A stretch of 64,000 nt of DNA from NCBI GenBank assembly GCA_964020085.1, contig OZ026601.1, positions 11,444,759 to 11,508,758 on the forward strand. Direction: 5' to 3'. Position numbers and translations under genes: made by a program. This stretch comes from Micromussa lordhowensis (taxonomy: Eukaryota > Cnidaria > Anthozoa > Scleractinia > Lobophylliidae). Positions within the stretch are counted from its first letter, which is position 1, and each line of letters starts with the position of its first letter. Shown here one piece after another: positions 9,519 through 21,875 of the stretch. The notes beneath the pieces are model-generated. The model did no database searches. It was not told the origin of the DNA and was given only the letters and a program-made list of their open reading frames with translations.

Positions 9519-12500
9519 ATGGCGTCGAACTCGTTGTCCGATCATGCTGGCAAAGGAAAGCGAATCTTAGAAGAACTCCAACAGAAAGCATCAGAACTTT
9601 CTTCACTTCTCGGCAACGACGTGGAAAAAAACCCCGAAGGTACTGCATGTTTACCAAATCGTAGCGCTGGCCCTTCCGTCAGCCGTTCTTCATACATGCC
9701 CACTTTCAGAAGGCAGTTTTGTACAAGTTCGAATATTTCCACTTTCCGTGGTAAAGGAAAAGGTAAAGGTAAAGGAAAGAACGCTGTCCAAGGACCGTTT
9801 ATGAGAGATGTAATCTTACTTCCTGGCCCTGATGTAACGAGTGTTCCAAGGCAAGCAAAGCGAGTGTGGTTGACGGAAAACGGTTTGGTAATTTCTGGTT
9901 TCCAATTGCAAAAGGAATGGTCTGCGTGTGTAGTTGAGGCGTCTCTTCGAGGAGCATTTGATGAAAAAATCCCACCACTGGTAGACTTCGAGATTCTCAT
10001 GCCCGTTCACACAACTCTCGTCAAACCTACAGTACCGCCTGAAAGTATTTACCCATTAGCACGCGGTAAAACCTCATCTCTGCCGAAGGGTTCTGCCGCG
10101 AATTCACCGCAGTGGGACGAATTCCTCAACCTCGTCTTGAACGGACGCAACCGAACACCGCGGCAAGCTAGATGCGGTACGCTGCGGCGAAGAAACAATA
10201 GAAGCTAATTCTTTTGTTAAAAAGTGTGTCCTTATTGACTGCTCTTATGCGTGAAATTTCCGTGCTTGTAACTTGTTTTAAACAGGGCTCGCGACAAAAT
10301 ATATAACTTTTCAGCTTGCTGACGCAGGGGCTAGTGACAGGTTTAATTCACTAGCCAAAACAAATTTTTCACTTGCCAGATACTGTACTGTCATCGCATC
10401 CAGTCAAGTAAATGCTAGCCTGTGTAGCTAGCGGTATACTTTGAATGAACTGACACATACAAAGTTTTTGCGTCCTTGACTCTCACAGAACCGCCGTCAA
10501 AACCTCGAAACTGGCGCCGCCGAAAAACTTTTACCTATTCATGATTTTCACGAACATAAAAAATCGATGTTATAATTATAAGCGTCGCACAACAAGGAAA
10601 ACCAAAGTCTTTGCCCGTGAGAAATTCTCACAGATCTTCACAGATGTCTTCACAATTACAAAGTTTTTGCGTCCTTGATTCTCAAAGAACCGCCGTCAAA
10701 ACCTCGAAACTGGCGCCGCCGAAAAACCTATTCATGATTTTCACGAACATAATAATTTGTTCCGACATAACTCTATACACTGCAGACGTAGGCATCGATG
10801 ATATAATTATAAGCGTCGCACAACAATGAAAACCAAAGTCTTCGCCCGTGAGAAATTCTCACAGATTTTCACAGACGTCTTCACAATTACAAAGTTTTTA
10901 CGTCCTTGAAACCGCCGTCAAAACCTCGAAACTGGCGCCACCGAAAAACTTTTACCTAGTCATGATTTTCACGAACATAATAATTCGTTCCGACATAACT
11001 CTATACACTGAAGAGGTAGGCATCGATGTTATAATTATAAGCATCGCACAACAACGAAAACCAAAGTCTTCGCCCGTGAGAAATTCTCACAGATCTTCAC
11101 AGACGTCATCACAATTACGGCCATCGCAAAACATTTCCTTTCTTTCAAAATGCCGCTTCACAATTTCTCATGAACACAATAATTCGTTCCATCCTAACTT
11201 TATTTACAAATTTCAAACATAGGCATCATTCTAACTTTCGAACAACTGCGATTCTAAAAGTTATTATGGATTTGCAGTGGACGAATATTCGGCAAGCTTG
11301 TGCCGTACCATAAAATCACACTGGTCTTTATCCGATTGCGTGTCACGGTCTCAAATAGACTAAATGCCCCGCAGTCAGAAATATTCACCGAATTCCGACT
11401 GAAATCCTCAACCAAACCTACATTGAAATTATTTGCTGTTTCTTTAGAAATTTCAAGCGATCCTAAATACTATTTTCGTTTTACATTCGACGAATTTACC
11501 GAACTTACATGTATGCCGGGCATTTAGCCCATTTGAGACCGTGACCGGCAGTCTCACAAATGATTGTCAATTACGCAATTTCACCGTACACACAAGCTAG
11601 GTAAATTCATCGAATTTACCGAGAATTTACCAATGTGATTTTATGGTATGTTCAAGCTTTCGGAATTCGTTCGTTGATCGATGCAAACTTTCAGAAGCTT
11701 CACAATAGTATTCACATAAACAACTCTCAACGCATACCGACACAAGTGCACGTGACTACAAAAAAACGTGATTTGTCATGCAACATGAGTTCAAGCGTGT
11801 GAATTAAAAAACTTGCTTTAAACTGTAATGTGGCTTGTCGCTTAACGATTGTTTTTTTTTTTCTGGACTCTGAAGAAACTATTTATTTGGAAGAAAGTTT
11901 CATCCCTGGAAGTACTTTTGTATCAAAGATGAAATACTCAAACCAAATAGAGCGGCATTGAAGCTACATGTAAGTACAGTATTTCGCACCGCGGCGCTGA
12001 CAGCGAAAGACAGCAAACTACATGTATTTATCTTGATAGCGACGTATCTTTAACCAAAAAAAAACGTATTTCCTTACATTTCACTTCCCATTCACCGCAA
12101 GAAAGTCATGAAATGTAGCAACATTGTAGTAATGGATTCTTGTGTAGTTAACAACGCTTCAGCGGGGTCTTTTAGTATTATGACGAATACATGATTTGTC
12201 ACACCGGAGCGTGAAGATGGCATTGTAAAGTTTAATTGAGTCAAAACAAAAGGTCTCTTGGCCTATTCAACTCTGCCGCGTCTTACTGTTTACCGCGGTA
12301 TTTTATGTCGCGGCAAACCTAGGTAAAACCTCAGTAAAATTTCGGCACGCCGCGTCATTGCCGAGGCGAGAACGCGGTGTTGATCTGCGAATCGGCCGCG
12401 GCAAAACCTCGGTAAAAGGGTAAATAGTTTCAGGCGGTACTGTACTCTTGCACCAGGGCAAGATCTAAATGGAGTAATGGTCCACAGAGTGTTCAAGGAA

Positions 12501-15500
12501 AAGCCAATTTACCTGCGACCTTTCGAGGAAATCTGCGACAGTAGCACTGAGAGATCCAATAAAAGATATCGGGTAAGATACTCAAAATTATAATTTATTT
12601 CTCTCTATTATTTTCTTGAAAGGTTTAAAATATTGTGGTTTTGCCCAAAACACCAAAAGCAAAATTTACATCCCCCCAGGGAAGGGGGGGGGGGGGGCTC
12701 GAGGGGAGGAAAATCCCCTGGGATTTAAAGGATAAACATGCCTTCCTTTGTCACTGTCCACATTTTTCAGAATAACTAGACTAATTCCTGGTCAATAGTT
12801 GGCTTACACATTATGTCATAAAACTTTTAAATCCAAATTCATTTAGCTTGCTGAACTGTTCCTGTTACTGTGACCAAATCCTAAAAGCATTATATCTTTT
12901 CATAAATTTCCAGCTTAGATACATTGTTATATCATTTTGTAATTGAAATGCAGCAGGCTGAAGTTTTCTAGGTTTCCGACGCATAAATATTTATAGCTCC
13001 TTGATTTCAGCTGCCACATTGGTATCCCGTCAGAACAAATTTGCCTTTAAATTTGCCTGAAACCTTTCGGTGGATAACTCAAGAATGCTATACAGCTATT
13101 TCAATTAACGTTGTCGGAAAAAAGCCTAAAGCCTATGAGGCAAGACCGAATGGTGGTCTGGGTATTCAATGGAATTTGCATATACGTGTAGATGAAAACA
13201 ACAAGTTTTGTGCTTGAAGCCTGAGCGTGGCCAGAGTAAATGTGTTTGCTCTCAGGAGTCATTTTCCCCTCATTTTTCTTTCACCATCATCAAGGTTTTA
13301 ATTTGGAAATTCCCTCTTTAGTTCACTGTGGAGGAAACAAATATAACGATGTCATTATATCTCATTAGTATTCAGCACGTGCAGGCGTCTCGTAGGCTTG
13401 AGGCTTTGATCCGACAACGTAAATTGAAATAGCTGAAATTTGGCAGTGCACATTTTATATTTATAATACTCAGGTATTTTATAACATTTCAATTACTTTA
13501 TGAGCTTTTCTCAAATATGATTAGGAATTTATTTTTTTATGACATGAAAACCAGCAATAACAGGGAAGACCTCCTTATTATTTATCTTGTTGTGTGATTG
13601 GGAGAGGGCCTCTCCAACCACCTACCCTTTTTTTACATTCTACAGTCTGTACAACTGTATGTTTGCCTAGTGAGTGAATTTCATTTTCTTCATGTATAGG
13701 AAGCTGATAAGGATGACATTGAAGAGCAAGACTTCTCAGGTAAAAGAAGCCATTATACAATGTAATTTTCATTCTAGTACTTAAATTTTGATGCCATGGG
13801 TTTCCCTGTTTAAAACCTAAGTGAATTGCTCATCTAATCAAGAGCAGAGACATTAGTATTTTTTTATGCACCTACCAGTGTTAAGGCCGAGGGTGGGAGG
13901 TCAAGCTACCCACAGGATTTTGACTGTTACGTGCAATGTCTGTCCCCAGGGTAGGGATTCTGGTCCCCAGGATGGTACTTTTGATACTTTTGACCGATTA
14001 TGTTGTCCTGAGGGTAGGGAATTTGACTCATATTTCAGTTCAGAAAAAAGTCAAAATCCCCACCCCATGCCTGACCCCCCCTTCCCCCTCTGTCAGGCTT
14101 AACAGTGATATGTGCATTATTAAAAGTGAGAAGAGTGCATGGAAGTATCTTACTTGCTCCTGTATTTTGTTAGTAAAGGATTTTTTACAGTTTTCATAAA
14201 CAGTTCAAATTAGCCAAATTACTATCAATTTTCATAAAATGCTGGCCCAATCTTGTTCCTAAGATCTTGTGTGTGTGTGTTTTTATGTAACAATGCAGTG
14301 AAATAGTCTCATATACACCTGTATAGTACTGCAATATTTTTGAGTCAGTAGAATTTGCATTCACAAGGTGACACAAGGAATTTAATTATAATAACCATTC
14401 CTTGATACAGGCATGACATGACTGCACATGGGTAAACATCATACCTTTCCTGATAATTAGTACTTACTATAATCACATTTAAACTGCAAGGCTGACAAAA
14501 AAAAGACTTTGCGAGACACCAACACAACAGAAACCGATAAAGCAGGGTTGCAACCGTGGACAGCTGTTTCAACCTTCTTGGGTCTCGTCAACACGGTTAA
14601 GCAAATTTAAATGACACCAGCATGAATGCCAACGCAAATAAATTGCGAAGTGACCCATGCTAGATCAGGTTTCGTACTTTGCACACACTTGTCCCCCGAG
14701 TCGCACACTGCCACATCATTTGTCTCTGGGAACAAGGAGCCCAATTTGTTACGTTGATGTCTCGCAAAGGGAAAATGAAGATGGCCAACACCATCTGTAC
14801 GTTGAAACGCATGGACAAAACCATGCTTAAAAAAGCAGCATATCGGATCAGTAAAGTACAATATCAAAGTAACTTTTACTTACTATAATGTTAAGGTTAA
14901 CTCTCAATTGTGACATTCAACTGAACAGGTGAAATAGATTACAGGTTCAGATGGAAATTATACTGGAAGGTGATTGTAATATATAGTTTTCATTTTTTTT
15001 TTTACATAAGGAATCCAATCAACACAGCCAAACCACTCAGGCAACACCAGCCAGCTGCAACAGGTCCAAGGTACACAGACAACCCAATCAGGTCACACTA
15101 TTCAATCTACACAGGTCACCCATTCAAGTGGCATCATCCAATTACAACAGGCAACCTTTAATCAGCCAACCCAGTCAGGTCTTGCCATCCAGTCATCACA
15201 GGCAACCTTTGATCAGCCAATCCAGTCAGGTCTTGCCATCCAGTCATCACAGTCAGGTCTTGCCGTCCAGTCATCACAGGGAACCTTTGATCAGCCAACC
15301 CAGTCAGGTTTTGCCATCCAGTCATCACAGGGAACCTTTGATCAGCCAACCCAGTCAGGTCTTGCCATCCAGTCATCACAGGCCATACACATAACTGATC
15401 AGGCAACCCAGTCTGGTCCCATCATCCAACTGCAAGAAGCCCAAGTGGTCATGCCAATTTATAACCAAGGTACCTTTGCCATAAAATAAAATGCAGCTTT

Positions 15501-18500
15501 GGTCTGATTGTACAGTATACTCTATTTCTCAATACTTCAGACTGTAAGTGACATGGAGGCAGTTATTAAATATTATTTTTCTTATTGTTTGGGATAACAT
15601 TTGTCACCATTGTATAGTCATGGTGAATAGTACAGTTTTGTTAACTTTGTTCCCATAAAATTGTATAGTTGAAAGATTTTTTAATTTTCTTCTGTCAAGT
15701 AATGAGTTGTTATCAGAAATGCTCCCAAAATTGAGGTTCACTAGCTTGGTTGCATGACGTGACATTGGGCTATTAATAACGTGCACAATGTGGGTGGGCA
15801 GAGAAAATTAGCATGAACGTCTTTAACCCATTGTCTCCCATGCCGGCCGTAACCGGCCGTGCGAAAACCCACCCCCAATTTCCCGTGCCGGCCGTAACCG
15901 GCCGTAAAAAGGCAGGTCAGGACAATTGCCCCTCCTACCCTCCCTGAAGATATTTTGGTCCTCCTATTGTTCTATTGTTGTTAAGGACAAATAAACCAAT
16001 GAGAATGGACCTACTGAGCATATTTTTAGACGACTTTAGGGGTCCTAGAAAGATGGTTTTTCGTCTTAAAATCATGCGCTCGAAAAGCGCAGGTAATCAT
16101 GGCGCGTTGCACGACAAATCTACAAACTTCCAGGGTCTTGTTTTAATTCCTAAAACGGAGAAATTGCTTCTTTGGCATTTAAAATGAAAAGGAAAAACAT
16201 AAATCGATGTTTTGGTGGTCTCAGAATGGAAGACCAAGGTGAATGGAGTCCTCAAACCTTTCTGGAGGAAAATTTTTCCTTCCTTCAACCGCGGCGAAAA
16301 CAAGACGATCGTTGCACTTTCAAGTGAGTTTTGAATACAGATCGCGGATTTAAAGCAGCTGCCTGGACTTAAGAAAACAAAAATGGTAATGTAGAGTATT
16401 AGTTCTAAGTCGAATTTAGCATTTACCACGAATGGCAAAGCCACGGCCGATAAAATAACTTCAAAACTTGTAGGGAAAAACTCACGCTTTCGCTTTAGCG
16501 TGAATAATTAATTCGAACACGCGGTCATGCGGTAAATCACGTCCGTGAAATTTTGAACATTTTTGTGCTTTTAGATAAGTTTTTTTGCCTTGTGTTGAAT
16601 GAAAATTTATTGTTATTGAACTACCTGTCATGTTTCTTTCATTTGGTCTCCTTTATTTCGGAATTTTAGGTTTTAAAAGTGAACAGTATTTTGTCACGCT
16701 GAATTTCTGCATATTTAATTTACGGCGACTGCCGTGGTTTGTTTGTCTTGTGTATTCGCTTCCCTGAAATATATGTTATTGAGCCTTGTTCAGCTTCTAC
16801 AGAACTTTTGAGGAAAGAACTAGGTGGGCACTAAATTTACACAGTTGAAAAACGATTTATCTCAAGATAATTGGCTTGTTTTTGTCGTGTTTTTGATGTA
16901 CAACTTTCATCTTTCTTTGGCCGCACTGTATAATTTCGTCGGGCGGCGAAAAAATTATCTGAATTTCTTCTTTTAAATTGGTTTTTACTTGTGTTTTTCA
17001 CCTTAATGGTCTGGTGTTTTCTTAAATGTTATACGTTACAGTAAAAGAATGAAAATTCTGTTTTACTCGATTTCGCTTTGTCCTCTAAAGTCAAAAATTA
17101 ACTCATTTTTGGGTATTCAATTTTCTCGGGTTTTGTCGCGCGGCAAAGGAAAAAATATAATTTCTTGTTTTCTTACAAGTTAAAGACATCAAGTTAAGTT
17201 CTTCCTGTTGATATTTTTTAATATTTTGGCTGTTCAGTTATTGAACTTTCAATAAACGAAGTCTTGAAACCTGACCTTGTGTCTGTGGTTACTGCGCATA
17301 TGGTTTATTTTTTTGCTTTCGCTCGCTCTGAAATATTCCAAAAAACGCCAGGAAATTAGGGGTGGGTTGCGGACAGTTTGATGCGGGGGTCAATGGGTTA
17401 AGGTTAGCAATCAATAACTAAATTCATTGACCCAATTCATTGCTAATTTATGCTTTTTTTGTTGTTATTTATTTTTCAATCTGCAGATGATGTTGACTTG
17501 CCTCCCATGCTTTATGATCACGATGATGCACCAACACAGTCCATCGATATCACTGTGCATCGAAGCAACATGAGGAAAGATCTAATTCAAATATTTCATG
17601 ATCCCAGCATTTCATTCTGTCAACTTAATGTCACTGTCATTGATTCAAATGGCAATGCAGAAAAAGGCAAAGGAAGGGGAGTTCTTCTTGACATTCTCAC
17701 TGAATTCTGGCAGGATTTCTTCACTTCACTCACTGTTGGTAGTGCTGAGAAAATTCCTTTTATCAGGCATGATCTACAGAAATCCGAGTGGGAAGCTATT
17801 GCAAGAATCCTTGTTTATGGCTACAAGACTGTTAAATACTTCCCGCTGCAACTTTCTCGTCTATTCTTGCAAACTTGCCTGTTTGGTGAAGAAAGTGTTA
17901 CACCAGATGTGCTTCTAACATCATTTAGAGAGTTCATTGCAGCTGAAGACAGGGAGGTCTTGGACAAGTGTCTCAGTGATGCTTTTGATCCAGAGGATGA
18001 AGAAACACTTGAATTCCTCTCTACATTCAAGTGCTTCAGGTTGGCCAACAAAGACAACATTGGAAAAATAATCATGGAGTTGGCTCACCAAGAATTGGTG
18101 CAGAAACCAAGATATGTATTAAACAGCTGGGCCCCTGTTCTAGACGCACTGCGCTTTGATCCCAGTTTCCAAACTGTTGAAGGTGTCAAGGAACTATATG
18201 ACAAGAAGCGCCCAACAGCTAGGAAAATCAATAACCTGTTCAAGGCAGAGCCATCTAATGATGCTGAACGGCAGAGTCTGGGACATCTTAAAAGGTTTGT
18301 CAAATCCTTAGAAGGAAAGGCACTGGCCAAGTTCCTTCATTTCTGCACAGGAAGTGATGTCATTACATGTGATGACATTGAAGTGTCCTTCACTTCTTTG
18401 GAAGGTCTTCAACGACGCCCTGTGGCTCATGCATGTGTACCACTGCTAGAACTCCCAACTACGTATGAATCATATCCAGCTTTGGTGGAAGAATTTACTA

Positions 18501-18544
18501 ATATATTGAAAGAAGATCAAGCATGGTCTTTTGATATGATTTAG
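9519..18544 (+). CDS. HECT-type E3 ubiquitin-ligase-like protein carried by the transposon (5 exons)
   Basis: Exons by splice signals and phase: 9519-10065, 12457-12572, 13700-13739, 15011-15469 and 17487-18544. They total 2220 nt, giving 739 residues plus TAG. All joins are GT-AG and stay in frame. Residues 1-90 are low complexity with a KGKGKGKGK tract. About 94-182 is a FMRDVILLP...ENGLVISGF module seen, as I recall, in G2/M-phase-specific E3 ligase-like proteins. About 236-387 is a Gln/Ser/Thr-rich repeat exon. About 400-739 is a divergent HECT region ending in AHACVPLLELP, where the Cys near residue 704 sits where HECT ligases have their catalytic Cys (HTCFN.L.LP). A ubiquitin-transfer role is inferred. 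The 5' end abuts the left inverted repeat. Intron 4 holds a nested MITE. No stop or frameshift is seen, unlike the transposase. Confidence 0.8.
10459..11115. repeat. Tandem repeat of about 200-230 bp in HECT intron 1
   Basis: Units start with ACAAAGTTTTTGCGTCCTTG at 10459, 10658 and (one mismatch) 10889. A truncated, diverged fourth copy begins near 11110. Each contains ACCGCCGTCAAAACCTCG and CACGAACATAA. Spacings are 199 and 231 bp. The short ORFs here are only repeat translations. Confidence 0.85.
11291..11660. repeat. Degenerate foldback/MITE-like inverted repeat
   Basis: TACCATAAAATCACA (11306-11320) is repeated inverted as TGTGATTTTATGGTA near 11634-11648. Inside, GTCACGGTCTCAAAT near 11341 pairs with ATTTGAGACCGTGAC near 11530-11544. 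The arms are imperfect outside these blocks and I found no target duplication. Confidence 0.55.
12662..12720. repeat. G-run with flanking CCCC/GGGG blocks
   Basis: An uninterrupted G run of about 14 lies near 12687-12700, with CCCCCCAGGG before it and CCCCTGGG after it. It is low-complexity intronic sequence that may form a hairpin or quadruplex. Confidence 0.5.
13874..14112. repeat. Possible small MITE in HECT intron 3
   Basis: CAGTGTTAAGGCC near 13877 and its approximate inverse GGCTTAACAGTG near 14096-14107 bracket about 230 bp. The enclosed DNA is rich in CCCCAGG and GGGTAGGG words. The inverted ends are short and imperfect and no duplication is clear. Confidence 0.3.
15151..15381 (+). 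repeat. 51-bp coding repeats (17-residue units)
   Basis: In-frame units of 17 residues (ATFDQPTQSG(L/F)AIQSSQ) start at about 15151, 15202, 15280 and 15331, with a shortened unit at 15253. They lie wholly within exon 4 of the HECT gene and keep its frame. The number of units is likely to vary between copies. Confidence 0.88.
15823..17401. mobile_element. TTAA-flanked (piggyBac-type) MITE nested in HECT intron 4
   Basis: TTAA (15823-15826) is followed by CCCATTGTCTCCC. At the other end GGGGGTCAATGGG is followed by TTAA (17398-17401). The inverted ends share 7 perfect bases and 11 of 13 overall. Just inside the left end, GCCGGCCGTAACCGGCCGT occurs twice about 40 bp apart. No transposase is visible in the 1.57 kb, so it is non-autonomous. 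It lies between the exon 4 donor (15470) and the exon 5 acceptor (17486) and so would be spliced out. Confidence 0.78.
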
Positions 18545-20377
18545 ATGTTTACTCCAATGTCTTCTTAGCCAGCAAGCCAGCTCAGTTGGTTGGGTTTTCA
18601 TTTTAAGAACTGCAATTTCAAAACAAGAGAGAGATTTAAAAAAATGTTCTATATCTTGACCCCATTTCCCCTGCCTCCATTTCCTCTGCTGCCACCCTTG
18701 ACTTGCTGCTTCTCATGTCAGGCAGTTATGCTACTGAGAGTCACTGAAACCCCAGCCAAGAGAGCTTGAGCCTTGATAACTCAATAGAAACTCACTTGCT
18801 CATAGTGTGTAGATAACAGCACACTTACTTATTGAAATATTTGTGGAAATGTTGTCAAGGGATCAAAATGGATCGTAGAGTGTTCAACATTAAATTTGTA
18901 GGATGTTTCTGTTAAGTTATGGTGGCAACTTAATCATTGATAGTAAGAAATGTTTTAGTTCAAGACAGGAGGAGAGGTAAAATCATTTTATTTCTCAGTG
19001 TTGAGTTTTGTTCCATTCCTCAGTAAATAGAAAAGTTAATAATTATGTAAACACAAAAAACACTGTGATTAGTAGAAATATTACTGTTCAGACTGTTTAT
19101 CATGCTGGGAAAGCAAACTGCACTTTACATTCACTTTCAAGACAATCCTTCTACTGCTAACGGTTTGTAGTCACAAAATCCTGAGAAGGGCTTTTACAGA
19201 ACCCATTTCTCTGTTATTATTACTAATAGCACAGCTGATTTTGTTGAAAGTTTCACATGTTTAGATGTCTGTTGTCTTAGTTGAAATTTTATAAACACAA
19301 CAGAAGTTGGTTACAGCTTTATAAGAAAAACTAAGAAATTATAATGGCAAAAAACACTGAATGTTTGTCATTTGTTTGAGCTCTTGGTGTCGCGTTATTG
19401 TTTTATAACATGTTCAGTTCTTGGAAAACTATTACCAGTATATTAAAATTACATTATTGTATGTGATTCATACTAATTTTAATTTCCGGATATTCTGATT
19501 ATTACAACAAATAACAATATTGTTACATAATTACAAAAATGTGATCAAATGGAAAAGTTCCTTTTCTTGTTTTAAGTTAATAAAAACTAACTAACCCAAT
19601 GTGGACCATGGACTTTACAACCCTTACAATACTGGTAGGTGGGAAAAGCTGGAATTATGGAATTCAGAATGGTTTTTGTCATTTATTTATTATATTTTTG
19701 TTTCTGTTAAACCTTTCATGCACATGATTAAATATGTGTGCCATCTTGAATATATCTCTTTGAACATTGATATGAAGAAGTTTTCCAAAAATGTGAAAAA
19801 GAAAAATAAAGGAACATTTCTGAATTCCCAATTTTCAACTTTTCCAACTTCCCTTTTCTTGGCTTTATCTCAAGCACTTTCAACTTATCCAAAGTAACAG
19901 TCTGTGATAGAAAGGGATCTAGTGCATTCATGACCACTTTAATCCTGAAAGCTGCTTTCCTTTTACAATCTGGACAGGACAAACATGCACTACACTACAG
20001 TGGGGGAAGCAAATATCCACTTACAACTCAAAGGAAACTGTAGCAATTTCTAACATACATGTATGTGGCCAGGGCCAAATGAAAATCAAACTGAAAAAAA
20101 ATCTTATCACTTCAATAGTGGAGCTGTTATCAGTGACAGATCTATAAGTACCCAAAGGAGGTGGAGGGGAGCAGGCCCTACTCTTACATTGTATATCCAC
20201 TAATGGACAGATGACTGACAATAAGGTCAAGTACAATGCAGTGGAGTAAACTAATCACATCTGATATTAATGCCAGAACAGTCAAACACATTAAAGTATT
20301 TAATCAAGTGATGGTGAAACAAATCCCAAGTGTTTTTCCTCACATTAACATTCATTTTGGTAAACAAAACAGTTTAA
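18545..20377. other. Spacer between the convergent transposon genes
   Basis: This holds the 3' sides of the HECT gene and of the transposase gene. I see no further coding sequence. The short ORFs at 19601-20236 overlap on opposite strands without protein-like character. Confidence 0.45.
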
Positions 20378-21861
20378 CTAAGGCATGTTTTTTACTGATT
20401 TGACAACATCACAAACTCTGATGAAAAGGTCAATTCCAGAGTTGCCATCATCCTCTAAGGGATCTGGCACATGGGTCAATAGGACTGCCATTTCTTGTTC
20501 ATTCAGTCGGACTTCGTTTTCAGGGACAATGACATCACCATCATCATCCACCTCTGATATACTTGATTCAAAGTCAATGCCATAAGCTTCTGGCTCGCAA
20601 TCAAGCACTGCATCATCCATAGTGCATAAAGTTCCAGCATGCCACAGTGCCATCGGGGACTGGTATCCTGCAGTACGTATCCCATGGAAGTTCCACTGCT
20701 CTACAAATTGATCAAGTGATGCATTGATTCTTGGTTGGTAGATGTAATGTAGAGCAAATAGATCTAACTCAGAGTTTGAATCAAGCAAACATGAGTCTTC
20801 CAAGAAATGAAAGATATCCTTGTAAAATGCAATAACCACCCTGTTCATCTCCCTCCAAAGTCTCTCAATGCGGACATTATGTACGCTTCTTCCTGCTATG
20901 AAGCTACCCCGATTATCACCTCGATTCTCAACCATAAACCTTGCAACGTCAACATTTTCAACTCCATGGTCTCCTCTAACACGTAGAGGAATCCCAAAAT
21001 CATGGGTACCCTTAATGAAAAATTCTAAAACTGTACATGCTAAGTTGTTCGTTGCACATTTAAGGTAGACTATTGCCCTGCTATACCCATCTGTGCATCC
21101 GTGTATGACAAACCTCCAATTCACTAATTTGTGGTTTCCATCAATGTGCCAGAGGTGATTAGGAGCTTTTACATTGTACTTCCTCCTTTGAATTGCAGAT
21201 CGCCTACGCAGTGCTCTACCAACAGGATCAATTTCACTTAGAATGCTTCTTATGCGGTGTCTTTGAACAAAAATACCACGAGCTCGCAGTCCACCACTCA
21301 CATAGGACTCGCCAGCATAAGTGTCTGGCTCAACATTCCTACAACAACAGTATAAAGTTCTTCATCAGTTATTTCCACAAAGCTTTCATGAAGGCCAAAC
21401 TCTTGTCTGCGTCGGTACAAGGTACTCTCGCTTATCCTAAGCAAAGCTGCTATTCCTTTCCAATTCATCCCTGTTTCTCTAAGAGTTTCAATCTGTTCTT
21501 TAGTAATGCTAAACCTAGGCCTCCCTCCTGTACTGGCTTCTGAACTAGGAACCCAAGCTGATGATCTTCTTTGATTTATTTCTCTCTGACTCATAGTGGC
21601 GTGGATTTTCTGCAACAAGCTTTGTGAAACCGAGAGCAGGTCTTCCACGAGTTGCTTCAGTTCATCGCTGGCATTGTTCTGTATTGCCATTGCTATTGCA
21701 TGAACAACTTGGAAATTATCCTCTAGTCTACTCTCTATATAGTCTAAAGGAATAGAATTACTTTCATCGTTGAGCGCTTTCTCCACCTCATCGAAGCAGT
21801 GCCTCATAGAGTCCAGAAACTCCTCTAAATCTTGACAGTCTAGGTTATGGGCGGTCGCCAT
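20378..21861 (-). pseudogene. DDE/integrase-type transposase, one apparent frameshift
   Basis: The ATG at 21861-21859 lies 15 bp inside the right inverted repeat. The first frame runs to 21298 and the second from 21301 to the stop at 20378. The protein is continuous if one base is restored near 21336 (CAACATTCC in the + strand), giving about 494 residues. Residues 1-90 look helical. About 117-156 is a helix-turn-helix (ITKEQIETLRETG...STLYRRR). About 235-340 is an integrase-like core: Asp241 in HIDGNH, Asp298 in RGDHGVEN and Glu333 in RIERLWREM, 34 residues after Asp298. The C-terminal tail is acidic. The core resembles IS3/retroviral integrases, consistent with cut-and-paste transposition of the surrounding element. 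The single break could be real or a sequence error. Confidence 0.85.
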
Positions 21862-21875
21862 TTTGATTGCTGAGA

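Noticed and set aside
10066..10208. Extension of the first HECT exon to the stop at 10208 as a complete 229-residue protein
   Set aside because: The donor at 10066 joins in phase to 12457 and gives a continuous ARGQDLNGVMVHRVF. The sequence after 10066 is not needed and becomes low-complexity.
13866..14102. 78-codon ORF with many Pro and Cys
   Set aside because: It lies in HECT intron 3 within a low-complexity CCCCAGG/GGGTAGGG stretch and has no family features.
15128..15406. Overlapping repeat ORFs on both strands (SQPSQVLPSSHH and similar)
   Set aside because: They are other-frame readings of the 51-bp coding repeat. Only the frame in phase with exons 3 and 5 makes a continuous HECT protein.
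20385..20685. + and - short ORFs over the acidic tail of the transposase
   Set aside because: Shadows of the transposase frame, without independent features.
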